DNA from: Evernia prunastri
Taxonomy: Eukaryota > Ascomycota > Lecanoromycetes > Lecanorales > Parmeliaceae
Length of the DNA: 64,000 nt
NCBI GenBank assembly: GCA_003184365.1
Contig: NKYR01000010.1
Coordinates: 186,001-250,000, forward strand
Reading direction: 5' to 3'
In this document: one piece after another, positions 23,220 to 34,512 of the stretch
How the letters are laid out: every line of letters begins with the position of its first letter
How positions within the stretch are numbered: position 1 is the first letter of the stretch
Notes under the pieces: generated by a model
Database searches by the model: none
The model's input: the letters and a program-made list of their open reading frames with translations, nothing else
Told to the model about the DNA's origin: nothing
Program-made: the position numbers and the translations under genes

Positions 23220-25138
23220 CGATCGTTGGATCCAGCTTGCTGCAACCTGAACCAAAGCCAAGTCATAGGCTTAATCGCATCCCGATGCGAACCTTGAAAG
23301 TGAGATTCCACAGACTCCATCGATCTTCTAACCCTCATTGCAATTCCAACAGGACGTTAACATTGACGATCTCAAGGACGTTGGGTATGCACAGTGGTGC
23401 TGTTGCAGCTCGCCGTGGTCTTCAATCCTTCGAACATCTCAATCGAGTCGACAAACTGATCACCCGCCAGAACAGAACATCACGGAGCGCAGCTCATTAT
23501 TCGATCAGTTGGTGAGTCAACCTCCTGCGTTCTGCACTCCATCTTTCATCTGGACCATCGCCTCATGCTGATGAACTAGAATTTCTCGTGTGATGCAGAC
23601 TCTCGAACTCTCGAACTTTGCTGTGGACATCTTTGACCCAGGACAATGTGGGAGCAGCCGTATTCTAAGGTGACTGTTCTCTACCACGTCGGGAACGAAG
23701 AGAAGCGACGCCGGAAACTCCTAGGAAGTAACATTGGTGATCGGATCTATCGCACAACTCTGAGACTGCGTATAGCCTCGAGAGCCATAGATTTAACCGC
23801 CGCGTTAGGATTTCGCTGTGTCCGCGCAAGCTTGACAGGTCTCTAGCCACCGAAACTCTTCGCCGAACGAACAGCACTACCTTGTTGCATTGGCAAAGTG
23901 TCTGGTGTTGGACCAGTGGAAAGACTCACGTCTGGGTGATTGAGACCCCATTCGTTGTATGTAAAGTCACGTGTCACTACAGGCTTGCTAGCACGTCTTT
24001 TTGATCACTAGTAGTCCGCGATGTATCGGTGGGCTTGAATAATACTCGGACTATCTCGCCGGACAGTTGTTCGGTCTCTTATGACTCTTTGCTCTTCTTC
24101 AAGTGGTAGAGATCTGCCAGTTCCGCCTCTCCTAGCATCACGGGAGGCCTCTGACCCCCGCTTATAGATACTGTGATCGACACCGTGGTTCCAGATCCTC
24201 AGGGCAAAGGCCACTGTCTGGCATCCGAGCTCATCGGCAGCGTAACAGACAACGGACCACGCTGGTACAGGTGTTTGCCATTTTTGCACAAGATTATAGC
24301 CATCCGCAGCTGGAGCTCTCCAACAGGCTAGCTTCCGCGAGATAGCACAATTGACTTGGACTTGGAATACTATTGCCTCTCAGAAAACCACGTACTCAAG
24401 TTTTTGGTTCGCAGACCGAGGCGCGGGTCGGCAAGTAAAGACAGTGCCTAAAAGTTCAATCTTTACATTTTGTCCACTCCCTAAATTAGTGAAGATGTGC
24501 GTCCTTGTGAATGGACTCCGCGACCACAGGCTGGCCGGAGGGTGCTGCGATTGTTGAGATTGTTGAGTAGGGCACCGGTGACGCTAGCAAAAGTGTAATG
24601 CCGGAAGCAGAGTCTAATGGAATGGACATTGCCACTTGACATATATCAATTTGATCAGTCAATTTTTACTGTGCGTTGGTATAAGATTATGGTGTCTGTC
24701 TGTCTGTCTATCTGTCTTGTTTGCCAGATATTGGATTCCATCCTCTGCGACTTGCGACATAATACGCTACGCTGCACACGTCATTCTAATACTTTGTACT
24801 ACATCTCCGAAAGCCTACCACCTCGCCCAACGGCTACAATGTGCAGCCTTGTAAATCATTACTTACCTGAGTTGGAGTTTTCTCTTCCAGCTTACTTGTT
24901 ACCTCCCAAGGTTTATCTCCTATCTTCTCTTCTAATATATCAACTTGACTTAGGACACTTGTGAAACGCGAATTACCCCTTTCACGTATACCCCACCTCG
25001 CTATTCATCTGGTGGAGCCACAGAGTCCTGCTCGTCTGGCCTGTGTACGGATAGCCTTGTGCTCCTTACCTAAAATCCAGTCCACGCAAACTTAATCAAC
25101 TGCGGTACAGACCAGTGGTGTGCTGAGGTAGAGTGGCG
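23220..25138. other. Gene-poor interval
   Basis: About 1.9 kb without an assignable gene. A TCTG/TCTA simple repeat lies near 24693-24717. Frames such as 23198-23515 and 24008-24289 (minus) have no recognised relatives. Confidence 0.5.
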
Positions 25139-27953
25139 ATGCCGAGTGCTCGGAAGTTCTGGAGCTACCAGTGCGACTGGTATGGATGCACTAAAGTAAG
25201 CAAAAAGCTGTTCGTTGCTTTGAGCGACTGTATGCTGATTACTGGTCTCCGTTCGATGGCAGAGCTTCAAGAGTATTTCTACCTTTGAGGCCCACTACCG
25301 CAGGCATTTGGATCAACGTCCTTATCCTTGCGACTACGGGTCCTGCACTGAGGCTTTCCATGACTGCCGGGCCTTGCATCTGCATCGCCGCACTCATGCA
25401 AACGAGCAACCATTCGCCTGCAAGTATGGGTCTTGCGGCCAGACATTTCGCGATCGTGAAGCACTCGCTCAGCATTCCAAAACACATACAGATGAGGGTC
25501 CTTTCGCTTGCAAGTACGATTCGTGCGGCTGGGCTTTCCAGGACAGTGGAAAACTGGCTGAACATCACCGTGGACACAAAGAGCGCCCTTTGGTTTGCGA
25601 GTATGAATCTTGCAGCAGAACATTTGCTCGAAGAGAGACTTTGGAAGCCCACCTGCACATGCACACAAGAGAGCGACCTTTTACTTGCACCTACGAAGGT
25701 TGCGAGAAGAGTTTTTGTGACCATGGGGGGTTGATCCAGCATGAGAACACTCATAAGAGCAATACTCTCCATCGGTGCAGCTACGAGTCTTGTAATCAGA
25801 CCTTCACTGAGTCTTTCCAACTCCAGGTTCACTACGGCCAAGTACATAAAAAGACAGTTACATCGGTGGAGGAGGTCCGTCCTATTCGACTGCGACTGAG
25901 CCAGCCCAAGAAGCCAAGCCCTGAATCGTTGGAGGATAGACCAAGAAAAAGTCTGGTGATACGCCTACCTCTAAAAAGAGTCCTAAGCGACACCTCGACT
26001 TCAGACCCGAGGGAAGGTTACCAAGCTCAACAAGATTCCTCTGCGTCGAAATCTGTTGGCAAACGGCTTACCAATCGTATCGAAAGAAGAGATGTACCTC
26101 ACGACGCTGGCCCATCTGAATCTAGCTCAAGTACTAGCTCCACCTCAGAGGCCAGCGGCAAGTATCAGGTCTCTTCCAGCCATGGTTCCAAACCTACGCC
26201 GAAAGCTTTGCCGCATATTTCCTCGCCCAATCTCCAACCACAAGCTCCTGCATCGCTACCCTCAGTCAACACAACATCTGGCCAAGAAAAAGATCATAGA
26301 CCTTGTACCGATGGTCAGCCAATGGGCTATGGCAATGTGGGCTACACGAGGTTCTGCGGCGTCTATTCGCAGGAGAAAGCTTCCCCAAAGAAGGTCAAAA
26401 CGATTGGCGGTCCATACCACTGTCCAAGATGCGATACACAGTTTACACAAGCAGACCGTGTTATGAGGCATTTTGTAGGGTGCATCACAAAATATGGCAA
26501 TCCCGACAGCTTAAAATGGACTGACCACCCGAGTCTTCAGGGAGGCGCCAAATTCCGTGCTCGCATCGGAAATCAGGGTCAGGGAGAAGGCCTTTTACCG
26601 TGGACACCAGACGTACGTCGAAATGAGAAGAAGTCTCGCAAACTCCGTAAGAGTGTCTTCTCTCGTTCTCTTACGCCTAGTCCTTCCCCTTTCGTCGTCA
26701 AAAAAAATATGGAGAGGATCGAGCCAGTTCGCAAGCTGCCTGGACGGAATACTTTACTTCAGGAAGATATCGTACAACCTCTAAAAAAACGTCGTGACGC
26801 TCTCAGGCGCTCCAAATACGACCCGGACACAATTGCTAGAGATGTGCTGCTTGCAACGGGCGGTCATCCCAACATGGATCCGCTTAATGGCCATCTGGAT
26901 ATTCTACGGAAAAGATTTCAGGCCGTTAACAATAATTCAAACATGAGCACCTTCAGGTGGGATCTTGTAGATCCTGAGCGAGATCCTAAACGACAGGCCG
27001 AACAAGAACTCGAAGCAGAGCAGTCTACTCCCAAGCCTTCTGAGGCCAAGAAACGCACAGGAAGTAATGTATCCAACGAAGTTCATTCGTGCCACGATAC
27101 GCGGTCCCTCCTCCCACCAATGTCCTCTATGAAACCGGTTGTGTTATACAATGAGGTTCAACTCACAGTAGTTCTGCCAAACGTAACGCACTTTGGCTCG
27201 ATGTCAACTGTATTCGTAACTGCCTTTGATCGCGACCCATCTGCCAGGCTGATGTCTAGCAACGGGGCGCTCTGGGCTGCGATATTTACCATGCTCGAAC
27301 GCCGCTACCATGAACAAAACTTCGTGATCCGTGCCGCGGTTAGAAAATGCACTGGCGATGTTATTGGATGGGTCGCATGTCACGAGGTGGATACGCTTCA
27401 AGCAAAGCCGGTGGACTTATCAGTGTATTTAGACTGGACTACAGCTGCACACCTACTACCTTCGCAAATTTCAAGGTTCACAGCAGCGGAGGAAAGTGCA
27501 GAGGAGAAAGCTCAGCGCTCGAAAGAGAGAAAAGCGGGCCATGGTCTGGCGTCGGCGATTCAGGCTCGATCGAACGAGGCGCAGAATTACCTTGTGCCCA
27601 TTCGTCGTCTCGTGGTGAATGCTCTCGCCGTTCTCCCACGATTCCAAGGGCGTGGTGTCGCCTCCGGGCTACTCAAATCCATCACGGAGATGGCGGATAA
27701 GGAAAGGAGACCGATTTGGTTGCAGGCACCAGAAGACCCTGCAAATGTGCGGGGAATGCTTAAGGCAGGGCTTTTTCGGCGGGCGGGGTTCACGTGTGCT
27801 GGTGAGCTGAACCTTGATCTGGATTCCTACACCTCAGGACCTCGGGAAGGCAATACAAAGGAAGGAGTTAAATTGGGTAGCTACAAATGGAACTATATGC
27901 TGCGCTGGCCTCATCTGGTTGGGCCACAACCCGTCACAGCAGCAGCCAAATGA
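25139..27953 (+). CDS. C2H2 zinc-finger array fused to a GNAT acetyltransferase domain
   Basis: Two exons (25139-25195, 25263-27953) give 915 residues. The short first exon is supported because splicing completes a first finger (YQCDWYGCTKSF...H-x3-H). Seven tandem TFIIIA-like fingers of the C-x4-C-x12-H-x3/4-H type occupy about residues 8-220, with TH-x-E-x-P-type linkers. A lone C2HC finger (YHCPRCDTQFTQADRVMRHFVGC) lies at about residues 395-420, in a Ser/Pro-rich linker. The C-terminal 270 residues form a GNAT domain with GDVIGWVACHEV, LVVNALAVLPRFQGRGVASGLLKS (intact Q-G-R-G-V-A acetyl-CoA loop) and RPIWLQAPED...GLFRRAGF. The fusion suggests a DNA- or RNA-tethered acetyltransferase, but the target is unknown. 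The catalytic domain resembles the stand-alone GNATs that follow downstream. Confidence 0.88.
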
Positions 27954-29010
27954 GGTATAAGTATGACTGGGCAACGCACGTTTGTCCAGCTGGCTGTCTC
28001 ATGATCACGTTGTATTTCTCTTTCTGAAAACGAGCTTGCGTCATCACTTTTTACCCTTTCAGATTCTCAGAGCACTTTCACCTCTGCAGCCTCTATGAAT
28101 ACAGTCTTTTGGTGGCAGATTGAGATGTGAGCATGCGAGGAAGTGTTCAGTGCGTTTCCTGGAATCTTTTGTGGCTCGGTGGGGAGGCCCAGAACTGTCA
28201 GAGTGAACGGGTCAATGGTTATAGTAGGGCGGGGAGCAGTGCAAAAGAAAGTAAATACCTCAGGTATCTTTTCAGTGATCAGACGACGAATATAAGTAGA
28301 CAAAAGATGAGGGCACAAGATACAATCAATAATGTAGCTACTTAGGGGTGGAACCGTTTTGGACCCGGGTTGATTCGGCTTTCACCCGTCAAATGGCAAG
28401 GCATTCCGGGGTGGCAAGTGTTTTCCAGCGCTTCTCAAGAAGCACCCTACCCCGATTAAACAGCTCTCCCAGGCTCATGCATCTAACACGGGCGACTTTC
28501 TCTACTTACTCTGTACTTACTCTGTACTTACTCTGTACTTACTCTACTGTCTACCGCTCATGCATGTAATCATCATGCAGATCTGTCTATAATCACCCGT
28601 TACCTTGCTCCACCGCATTCACTTCGCCAATTACTGATTGGTCTCGCTCAATACTTGCTCAACGCTTTGCCATCCAAAGGCCACCGACAGCACTCACGCT
28701 TCCCGGTACCCAAAACTCAACATCCTATTACGAAAAGACCACTAACCATCATCACAAGACCCATTCGACTGACGATGATACTTTATTATACCACCAGCGT
28801 CGGAGCGCATTGTCCTTGGTTTCATCTTCTGCCTCGCCATCACCTTTATATCGAATACAGTCCGCTGAAGTTCTTCTTCATCCTTCGATCATTCAGAAAT
28901 TTCACCACACTCGGCAGCCAGGGATCTTTCGTACTACCATCAGCTCACAACTCATTTCCCCTCCACACAACAACACGTTGCACCCCAAAAGCCCTTCCCT
29001 GCATCCTGGC
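27954..29010. other. Intergenic stretch with an 11-bp tandem repeat
   Basis: No gene is recognised. Near 28500-28548 a unit of about 11 bp (TACTCTGTACT-like) is repeated about four times. The frame open from 28810 lacks an ATG before 29011, so this DNA is taken as the 5' region of the next gene. Confidence 0.5.
28500..28548. repeat. 11-bp tandem repeat, about four copies
   Basis: The unit ACTTACTCTGT is repeated head to tail with few changes. The array is short and has no spacers, so it is a minisatellite rather than a CRISPR. Confidence 0.8.
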
Positions 29011-29778
29011 ATGCAAAACAGCTTAGAATTCGATATACTCCGAGCGCATCACTGCCATGTTGGCGCCATGGCCCACGTTTTCCTGAATTCGTTCGACCTC
29101 GATGGATCCGTCAAACTCATGTATACCAAAAATGAGATCTGGCCCGTGATCCAAGCCATCCTCCACGACTACATGGATGACAGCAGCATTGACTTCAGAC
29201 TCGCCGTGACTCGAGACTCTGGGCTCATCATAGGGTGGATTTCCCTTGGGATCATCCCCGCAACGGGCCCAGTGCCCCAGTTCGCGTTCAACGAGCTGAC
29301 CAGCTGGGCGACTCAAAGACTGCTGCGCGGCAACCCGAGCTACCCTCGCTATCGTCTCGCCGCCCAGCTGGAAGATCGATCCAGCCACGGCCAACGCCAG
29401 CATCTGCTCGGGCACAGACTCGTCATCAACACCATTGTCACGGACGAGGCGTACAGGCGCATGGGCGTGGCCGGGAGGCTGTTGGGCTTCGCCGTGGACC
29501 GCGCCCGGAACTCGGACTGGGCCATCTGGGCCCAAACGCCGGCTGTGTACGTGGGTCTCTTCTGGCGCAACGGTTTCCATGAGGTCGGTGCCTTCGGTCT
29601 GGATCTCAACGCCTACAAACCGCCGGAGGAAGTGGCCATGGGCTTTCGGGGGAAGCAGTTGGGCATACAGACGTGGAAGCAGATGAAGTTGGGTACCAGA
29701 GCAGAGTCGCTGCTACGAACTCCTGCTGTGACGGCCGCGGAGAGCGCTCGTGAACAAATGCCCACTCTCGGAAGGTGA
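29011..29778 (+). CDS. GNAT-family acetyltransferase, member 2 of the local series
   Basis: Intronless, 255 residues from the first ATG in the open frame. The N-terminal half (MAHVFLNSFDLDGSVKLMYT) matches the substrate-side helix pattern of the neighbouring paralogues. GLIIGWISLGIIPATG is the beta-4 region. LVINTIVTDEAYRRMGVAGRLLGFAVDRA contains a recognisable R-R-M-G-V-A acetyl-CoA loop, followed by WAIWAQTPAVYVGLFWRNGFHEVGAFGLDL. The coding part is strongly GC-rich at third positions compared with flanking genes. Paralogous sequence and shared orientation point to tandem duplication. The substrate is unknown. Confidence 0.82.
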   Translation: MQNSLEFDILRAHHCHVGAMAHVFLNSFDLDGSVKLMYTKNEIWPVIQAILHDYMDDSSIDFRLAVTRDSGLIIGWISLGIIPATGPVPQFAFNELTSWATQRLLRGNPSYPRYRLAAQLEDRSSHGQRQHLLGHRLVINTIVTDEAYRRMGVAGRLLGFAVDRARNSDWAIWAQTPAVYVGLFWRNGFHEVGAFGLDLNAYKPPEEVAMGFRGKQLGIQTWKQMKLGTRAESLLRTPAVTAAESAREQMPTLGR

Positions 29779-30901
29779 TCATACCCGGACAAGTCCTGGA
29801 CAGACGCACGATCTAAGAGGGACCCGACACGGCAATCTCAATGGCTTCCAGTCTTTTCTGGGAGGTCTGAATTCGAACAGCCGTACCTTTTCCCCAACAT
29901 CCCCTGGTGGTCCCTGCGTCCATGGTGTATGTGAAAATGCAGCAGCTCAACGCCCTTCAGAATGGCACATCCTTTTATCTACTCTACTAAGATACTAAGA
30001 AACTTGGCGCCGGGAACACTCGTCAGTAGGCGGGCGTTGGTCTGTTTGTTCTGTGAGCGAAATCGAAGATTATACGGTTGACTGATGTCTGCACTGATGC
30101 ATGTTTTTGAAACAGCGATTTGATATTAAGTGAGCACAGAGATGAGCGCCTTTAGCAGCAAAATTCAACACTATTCATCCTGATAAAGTGAAACATCATT
30201 CAGTATCCATTGTTACTTATCCACCGATCATGCAATGATCCTCCACAACTTACATACTTGACTCCTCATCTGATTACGACTCTTTAAGCAACCTCAACGA
30301 GAGATCCCCCCCCCTCCTCTCCATTTCGAGCTCATGATCCCTACTTACCCACTTCCTATTCATCTCTATTATAACGTCTGACCATGCTCCCAGCGACCTC
30401 ATCCGCCAACCACGGTCAAGTTGGAAGAAGAGGAGGAGGAAGGTGAAGCTTCTGGCATGGCCAATAGGGGGAGAGCATCTCTTACGGGTGGCGAATAGCT
30501 CACGGATAACACTTTCGCATGAGGCATGGTTAACACTTTCCGTATGAGCAAATTTAACTTAGCCCCACGTTCGATTGGTGCATACCGAGGAGCGAAGATC
30601 GTCATTGCCTGCAAATGTCCTTACTCACGGCATTGTGGGTTTTTTCGGTTCCGAGGCGAGAATTTTATGTGTTATCGAGAAGGAGCCATTGACCGTGACT
30701 CGATCCTGCCTTGCATAACCATTCGATCCTGCTTTGCGTTACAAATTGGATTCCCGGTGGAATTATTCTATTCCATCTTCTTCTTCTTCTTCTTCTTCCA
30801 TCACTACAGGCGCCAACGTCGAAGTCGACCAACGATACTACACATTGTTATTGGCATCTATCAGGAAGAGCACACAGCTATCACTCACTTCTTCTTCACC
30901 A
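29779..30901. other. Intergenic stretch between GNAT paralogues
   Basis: No gene is recognised. It contains a CTT microsatellite near 30778-30801 and a C-rich run near 30307. The open frame upstream of the next gene lacks an ATG before 30902. Confidence 0.5.
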
Positions 30902-31834
30902 ATGGCTCAAGCGGCAGACCCCGGAGTAAGCTTATTCGGCGAAGGCAACGCCACCGCATCGGCCGAACCGTTCATCGTCAACTGCGACGCCACCAAGGAT
31001 GACGTCGACGCCATGGTGAGCATCTTCATCGAATCATTCCGGGACGACCCGACCGCCCAGCTCCTGTACACCCCCGACGCCATTCGGCCCATCGCCGACC
31101 TGATGATCAAGCACTACATGGCCGACGACTACTCGCACGTCCGGGTGACCTGGGACGAGAAGACGGGCACGATGCTCGGGTGGACGTCGGTGAGCATCGT
31201 GGCCCCGGACGAAGAGGAGGTCTTCCGGTTCTGCGACTCGACCGTCTGGGCCGGCCGCCGCTCGCTGATGGTCGGCGGAGCACACCCGCGCGGGGGCCTG
31301 CCCGCGTCCATCGAGCACCAGAGCGAGGAGAGAAACCGGCGGGTTCGGCTGACCGATGAGCTTTCGAGGCGGAACCGCGACGGCCAAAAGAGTCATATTC
31401 GTGGAAAGTATCTCGTCATCAGCACATTAGCCATCCATCCAGATGCGTTCAAAGGCAAAGTCCCAGACATCGCTTTCGCCCTGCTGGATGATGCCCGGGA
31501 CGTCGCCATGGCAGAGGGTCTGCCCCTTTGGGCGCAGTTCCCCGGGAAAGCGTTGGGCGATCTCGAAGGACTCTTCGCGGAGATCGATTTCGAGGAGGTG
31601 GGGGAGCGGAGCGCGTTGGGCGACCTGGAAGGACTCTCCGCGGAGATCGGGTTCGAGCAAGTGGGGTCTTTCGAGTTGGATCTGACCCAGTACGCGAGCG
31701 AGGCGCTACGGGAACAGAGGCAGTGGGGGTATCAGAAGTGGACGCAGTGGGTGTTGCGGGCGGGGAATTGGGAACAGGGGCGACGGGACAGAAAACCATG
31801 GACCCCATCAGACTGGTTGATGTTGAACCAGTAA
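30902..31834 (+). CDS. GNAT-like protein with internal duplication, member 3 of the series
   Basis: Intronless, 310 residues from ATG 30902. It keeps the paralogue layout: VSIFIESFRDDPTAQLLYT near the N-terminus, GTMLGWTSVSIV (beta-4), YLVISTLAIHPDAF, then LPLWAQFPGK and a C-terminal FELDLTQYASE...WTQWVLR. The acetyl-CoA loop is degraded to AFKGKVPDIAF, without the R-x-x-G-x-G/A pattern, so catalysis is doubtful. A 63-nt unit starting at 31550 is repeated directly at 31613, so the segment ALGDLEGLxAEIxFEqVG occurs twice in frame. The gene is very GC-rich. Confidence 0.78.
   Translation: MAQAADPGVSLFGEGNATASAEPFIVNCDATKDDVDAMVSIFIESFRDDPTAQLLYTPDAIRPIADLMIKHYMADDYSHVRVTWDEKTGTMLGWTSVSIVAPDEEEVFRFCDSTVWAGRRSLMVGGAHPRGGLPASIEHQSEERNRRVRLTDELSRRNRDGQKSHIRGKYLVISTLAIHPDAFKGKVPDIAFALLDDARDVAMAEGLPLWAQFPGKALGDLEGLFAEIDFEEVGERSALGDLEGLSAEIGFEQVGSFELDLTQYASEALREQRQWGYQKWTQWVLRAGNWEQGRRDRKPWTPSDWLMLNQ
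31550..31675 (+). repeat. In-frame 63-bp tandem duplication inside a GNAT-like gene
   Basis: Two 21-codon units (31550-31612 and 31613-31675) encode near-identical segments that correspond to the single motif-B strand-helix region of the other paralogues. Several differences show that the duplication is not brand new. Confidence 0.85.
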
Positions 31835-32336
31835 CAGACCACTGGGACGGCCATAAGTGGTAGATAGGTACGTCAATCATGCAGAGGGCTGTTGTATGGT
31901 TGCGTGTTTCAATCGGTTAGGCGAAAGTCTGGGATTGATAACATGATTGGTCTGGTATTGTTTTAGAATCAGTAGCTTTTGACCGCATGAGACCACCTAT
32001 GCTTGCCTTCTTCCCATTCGTCCTTCCTCCTTATTGGTCTCCAAACCGTGAGGCGGTCACCACGTAATTCTCCCGCCCATACCACTAACCGTCCAATACC
32101 TGAGGCTTTCGTCATGTCCGTCACATGTGATCGGAATCGAATTAACCCGTTGCATATTCGGCTTGATTGTGTTAACTTAGAGTGCTCATCATAACACTTT
32201 ACTCCACCAGCAGGAATCTTCTCGGCGTTTTTCAATAACAGAGCCACATTCAACTCGCAAGACTACTCCTGACTCTCTTCAAACCATACATGCATCGATA
32301 TCCACACATCGTCGGACGTTTGAGTTCAGCGGTACC
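31835..32336. other. Intergenic stretch between GNAT paralogues
   Basis: No gene or repeat is recognised. It should hold the promoter of the following gene. Confidence 0.5.
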
Positions 32337-33366
32337 ATGCCTCCTCGACCCCTTCGACGTCTGGAGATTGAAATCGGGCGCTTCGAGCCGTCGGACATCG
32401 AAGGCATGTGTTCCATCTTCTGGGAAGCCTTCCGGTCCGAGAACCCCGGGCTCGCGCGGATCGTGTGCGCCAGGTCCGAACTCTCGTCGGCGGTCGAAGA
32501 GACACTGAGGACCCACGCCGCACGCTCGCAGGACAGCCAATGCATGATCGCCTTCGACACGACGGAAGGTCTGGTCTCGGACCCGGGCTTCGAGCAATAC
32601 GACGACGGGAGCCATCCCGACGCGCACATGAGCTACGGGTGGATCTCAGTAGGCGTCGTATCCGAGGGCGCCACACTGGACTCCTATGCAGCCAGTGACC
32701 TGTCCGTCTATGCGACTATGAAGATGCTGGCTACAGAAGCACGCGATAGGGGCGAGGATCCACGACGGCTGAACATGAATGATCCTCGTGCTCGCCTTGC
32801 TCATTACCTTGGGATGCGGTCGAAAGATGGGCAAACCCGATACACTAGGGACACGCAGTAAGGCGCTTTTCGAGGTTTTTCCGTTGCGATTGGCACTGCT
32901 TTTCAGATCGCGTGGCATTCCACAGGAGCACAATCATCTTGCCACATTTTCTACTCCCCGAAACATGTCGTATGACTCAAAGATCGACCGAGGAACGGGA
33001 ATGCTGACTGCACATTGCGCTAGCCTCGTGGTCAACACACTTGCCCTGTGGCCAGATGCACACCGCGATACGACTTGGGAGATGGCCCTCAAGTTGCTTG
33101 GATGGACCATGACGTGGGCGGAGAGACGCGAGTGGCCAATCTGGACACAGATCCCCGTAAGCCAAAGGGGCTTCTTTCAAGAGGTAGGTTTCAGAGAAGT
33201 GAGATCGTTCACGTTGAATTTAAACGACTTCGCGTCTTCCGGAGGCACGGACCTGGGGAGGCAGGAATGGGTACAGATGGTGTACAGCGCTTCCAGGGGG
33301 AGACGTGTGCGGTCGGTCTCACCACCAGGGGATAGACATGGTAGGCGAAGGAGACCGAGCTTTTAG
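32337..33366 (+). CDS. GNAT-like protein, member 4 of the series
   Basis: Two exons (32337-32857, 32907-33366) give 326 residues; the 49-nt intron has GTAAGG...TTTTCAG ends and removes an in-frame stop. The layout matches its neighbours: DIEGMCSIFWEAFRSENPGLARIV, HMSYGWISVGVV (beta-4), SLVVNTLALWPDAHRDTTWEMALKLLG, REWPIWTQIPVSQRGFFQEVGF and a terminal FTLNLNDFAS...WVQMVYSA. The position of the acetyl-CoA loop reads HRDTTWEM, with no glycines, so the usual cofactor binding is probably lost. About 120 bp of exon 1 recur as a relic near 34.9-35.0 kb. Confidence 0.8.
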
Positions 33367-33927
33367 CGAAGGATAACACGTTTCTGAAATGGTCGAGGGC
33401 TGAGCTGGAAGCAATTGGGCGGCATTGGTGCTTGGCTTGCGGATAAAGTGATGATTCGGTGCATGTTTTAGTGTGTCGAGTAGGCGTGCGAGGTTGATAT
33501 GTCATTAGTCTTGTCTCTAGAAGTAGAGATGAAGTATCTGCTTGATTGGCCTTCAGCTACGTAAGAGCTTTTGGGCTTACCTTTATCCTATACGTCCCTC
33601 GATTGTGAGGCAGTGGTCACGCTTTTCCCAACGACCCCATTCCGCATCATTTACGTGGGGTTAAATCTGTTGCATCGTGTGCATCGCTCGTCTCAGTGCC
33701 TGATCTTGCTTCGGTATAAGTCAGAGTCATACCTTCGAAACATCCTACTTTATCCATCACTCCCCCAGATCGGGTCTCCAACTTGACTTCTATTCCTCTT
33801 ATATTTCATACACTCGACTCACAGCTTGCATTCACACCTCCGAGTCAAGCTCTCGAACGGTATCTTTCCCTCATATCTGCAACTCACACCGGGCTGAGAC
33901 CCTTCCCTTACGTTAGGAGTATTCAAC
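33367..33927. other. Intergenic stretch
   Basis: No gene or repeat is recognised. It is probably the 5' flank of the truncated GNAT gene that follows. Confidence 0.5.
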
Positions 33928-34284
33928 ATGCCATATCAGCATCCACCTCCGCGTATGGAAGTCGATATCACCCAAGCGGTACCATCGGACACTGACCAGA
34001 TGGCTTCTCTTTGGTGCGAATCCTTCGAGGCTGAGAATTCGAATTTGACGCAGCTTATGTACACTGGAGCCAATCTCTTCGCCCAGCGATGGCTCAAGAA
34101 CATAATCAGGGCCCACATAGATTCCGCCGATAACAGGTTCGCGATTTGTTACAACCCTGATCTCACGAACCCATATGAGGAGGGCATCACGGAGCCTCAG
34201 ATCGAGGAGGAAGAGAACCTAACGTACGGATGGATATCAGTTGGCATCGACGAAGGAAGCTATTCCCCGTCCCCTTGCACTTGA
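33928..34284 (+). pseudogene. Truncated GNAT paralogue (N-terminal half only)
   Basis: The 118-residue frame aligns with the first half of the neighbouring GNAT-like proteins: MEVDITQAVPSDTDQMASLWCESFEAEN, LTQLMYTGANLF and LTYGWISVGID, the beta-4 strand. It then stops (SPSPCT), before any acetyl-CoA-binding region. No continuation with the second half of the domain was found downstream in any frame. It is therefore most likely a truncated gene copy, although expression as a short protein cannot be excluded. Confidence 0.7.
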
Positions 34285-34512
34285 TACTGTGATCAAATAA
34301 TGACTGTGCAGAACCCGCTGTCTACCTCTGAAACTTACCTAATTCCCCAACTTAGCGTCTTGGCGCATCCTATCATCCCGTGTATCCTTTCACATGCGCC
34401 GGTCAAAATCCCAAATACAGTACGTATCGCAGGGAATCGCTATCAGCCCGAAGGATTGATACAGACGTGATGTCCGAAATTTCTAGCCTCCTTGGATTGA
34501 ATCATGGGCACG

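Noticed and set aside
25239..25847. Minus-strand frame of 202 codons opposite the zinc-finger array
   Set aside because: The sense strand encodes regular C2H2 fingers; the antisense frame is a by-product of their periodicity.
28500..28548. Regular short repeats that could suggest a CRISPR-like array
   Set aside because: The units are contiguous 11-mers without spacers in a eukaryotic genome.
29023..29580. Long antisense open frame (185 codons) across the GNAT gene
   Set aside because: It is the mirror of GC-rich codons in the sense gene; no motif or homology is visible.
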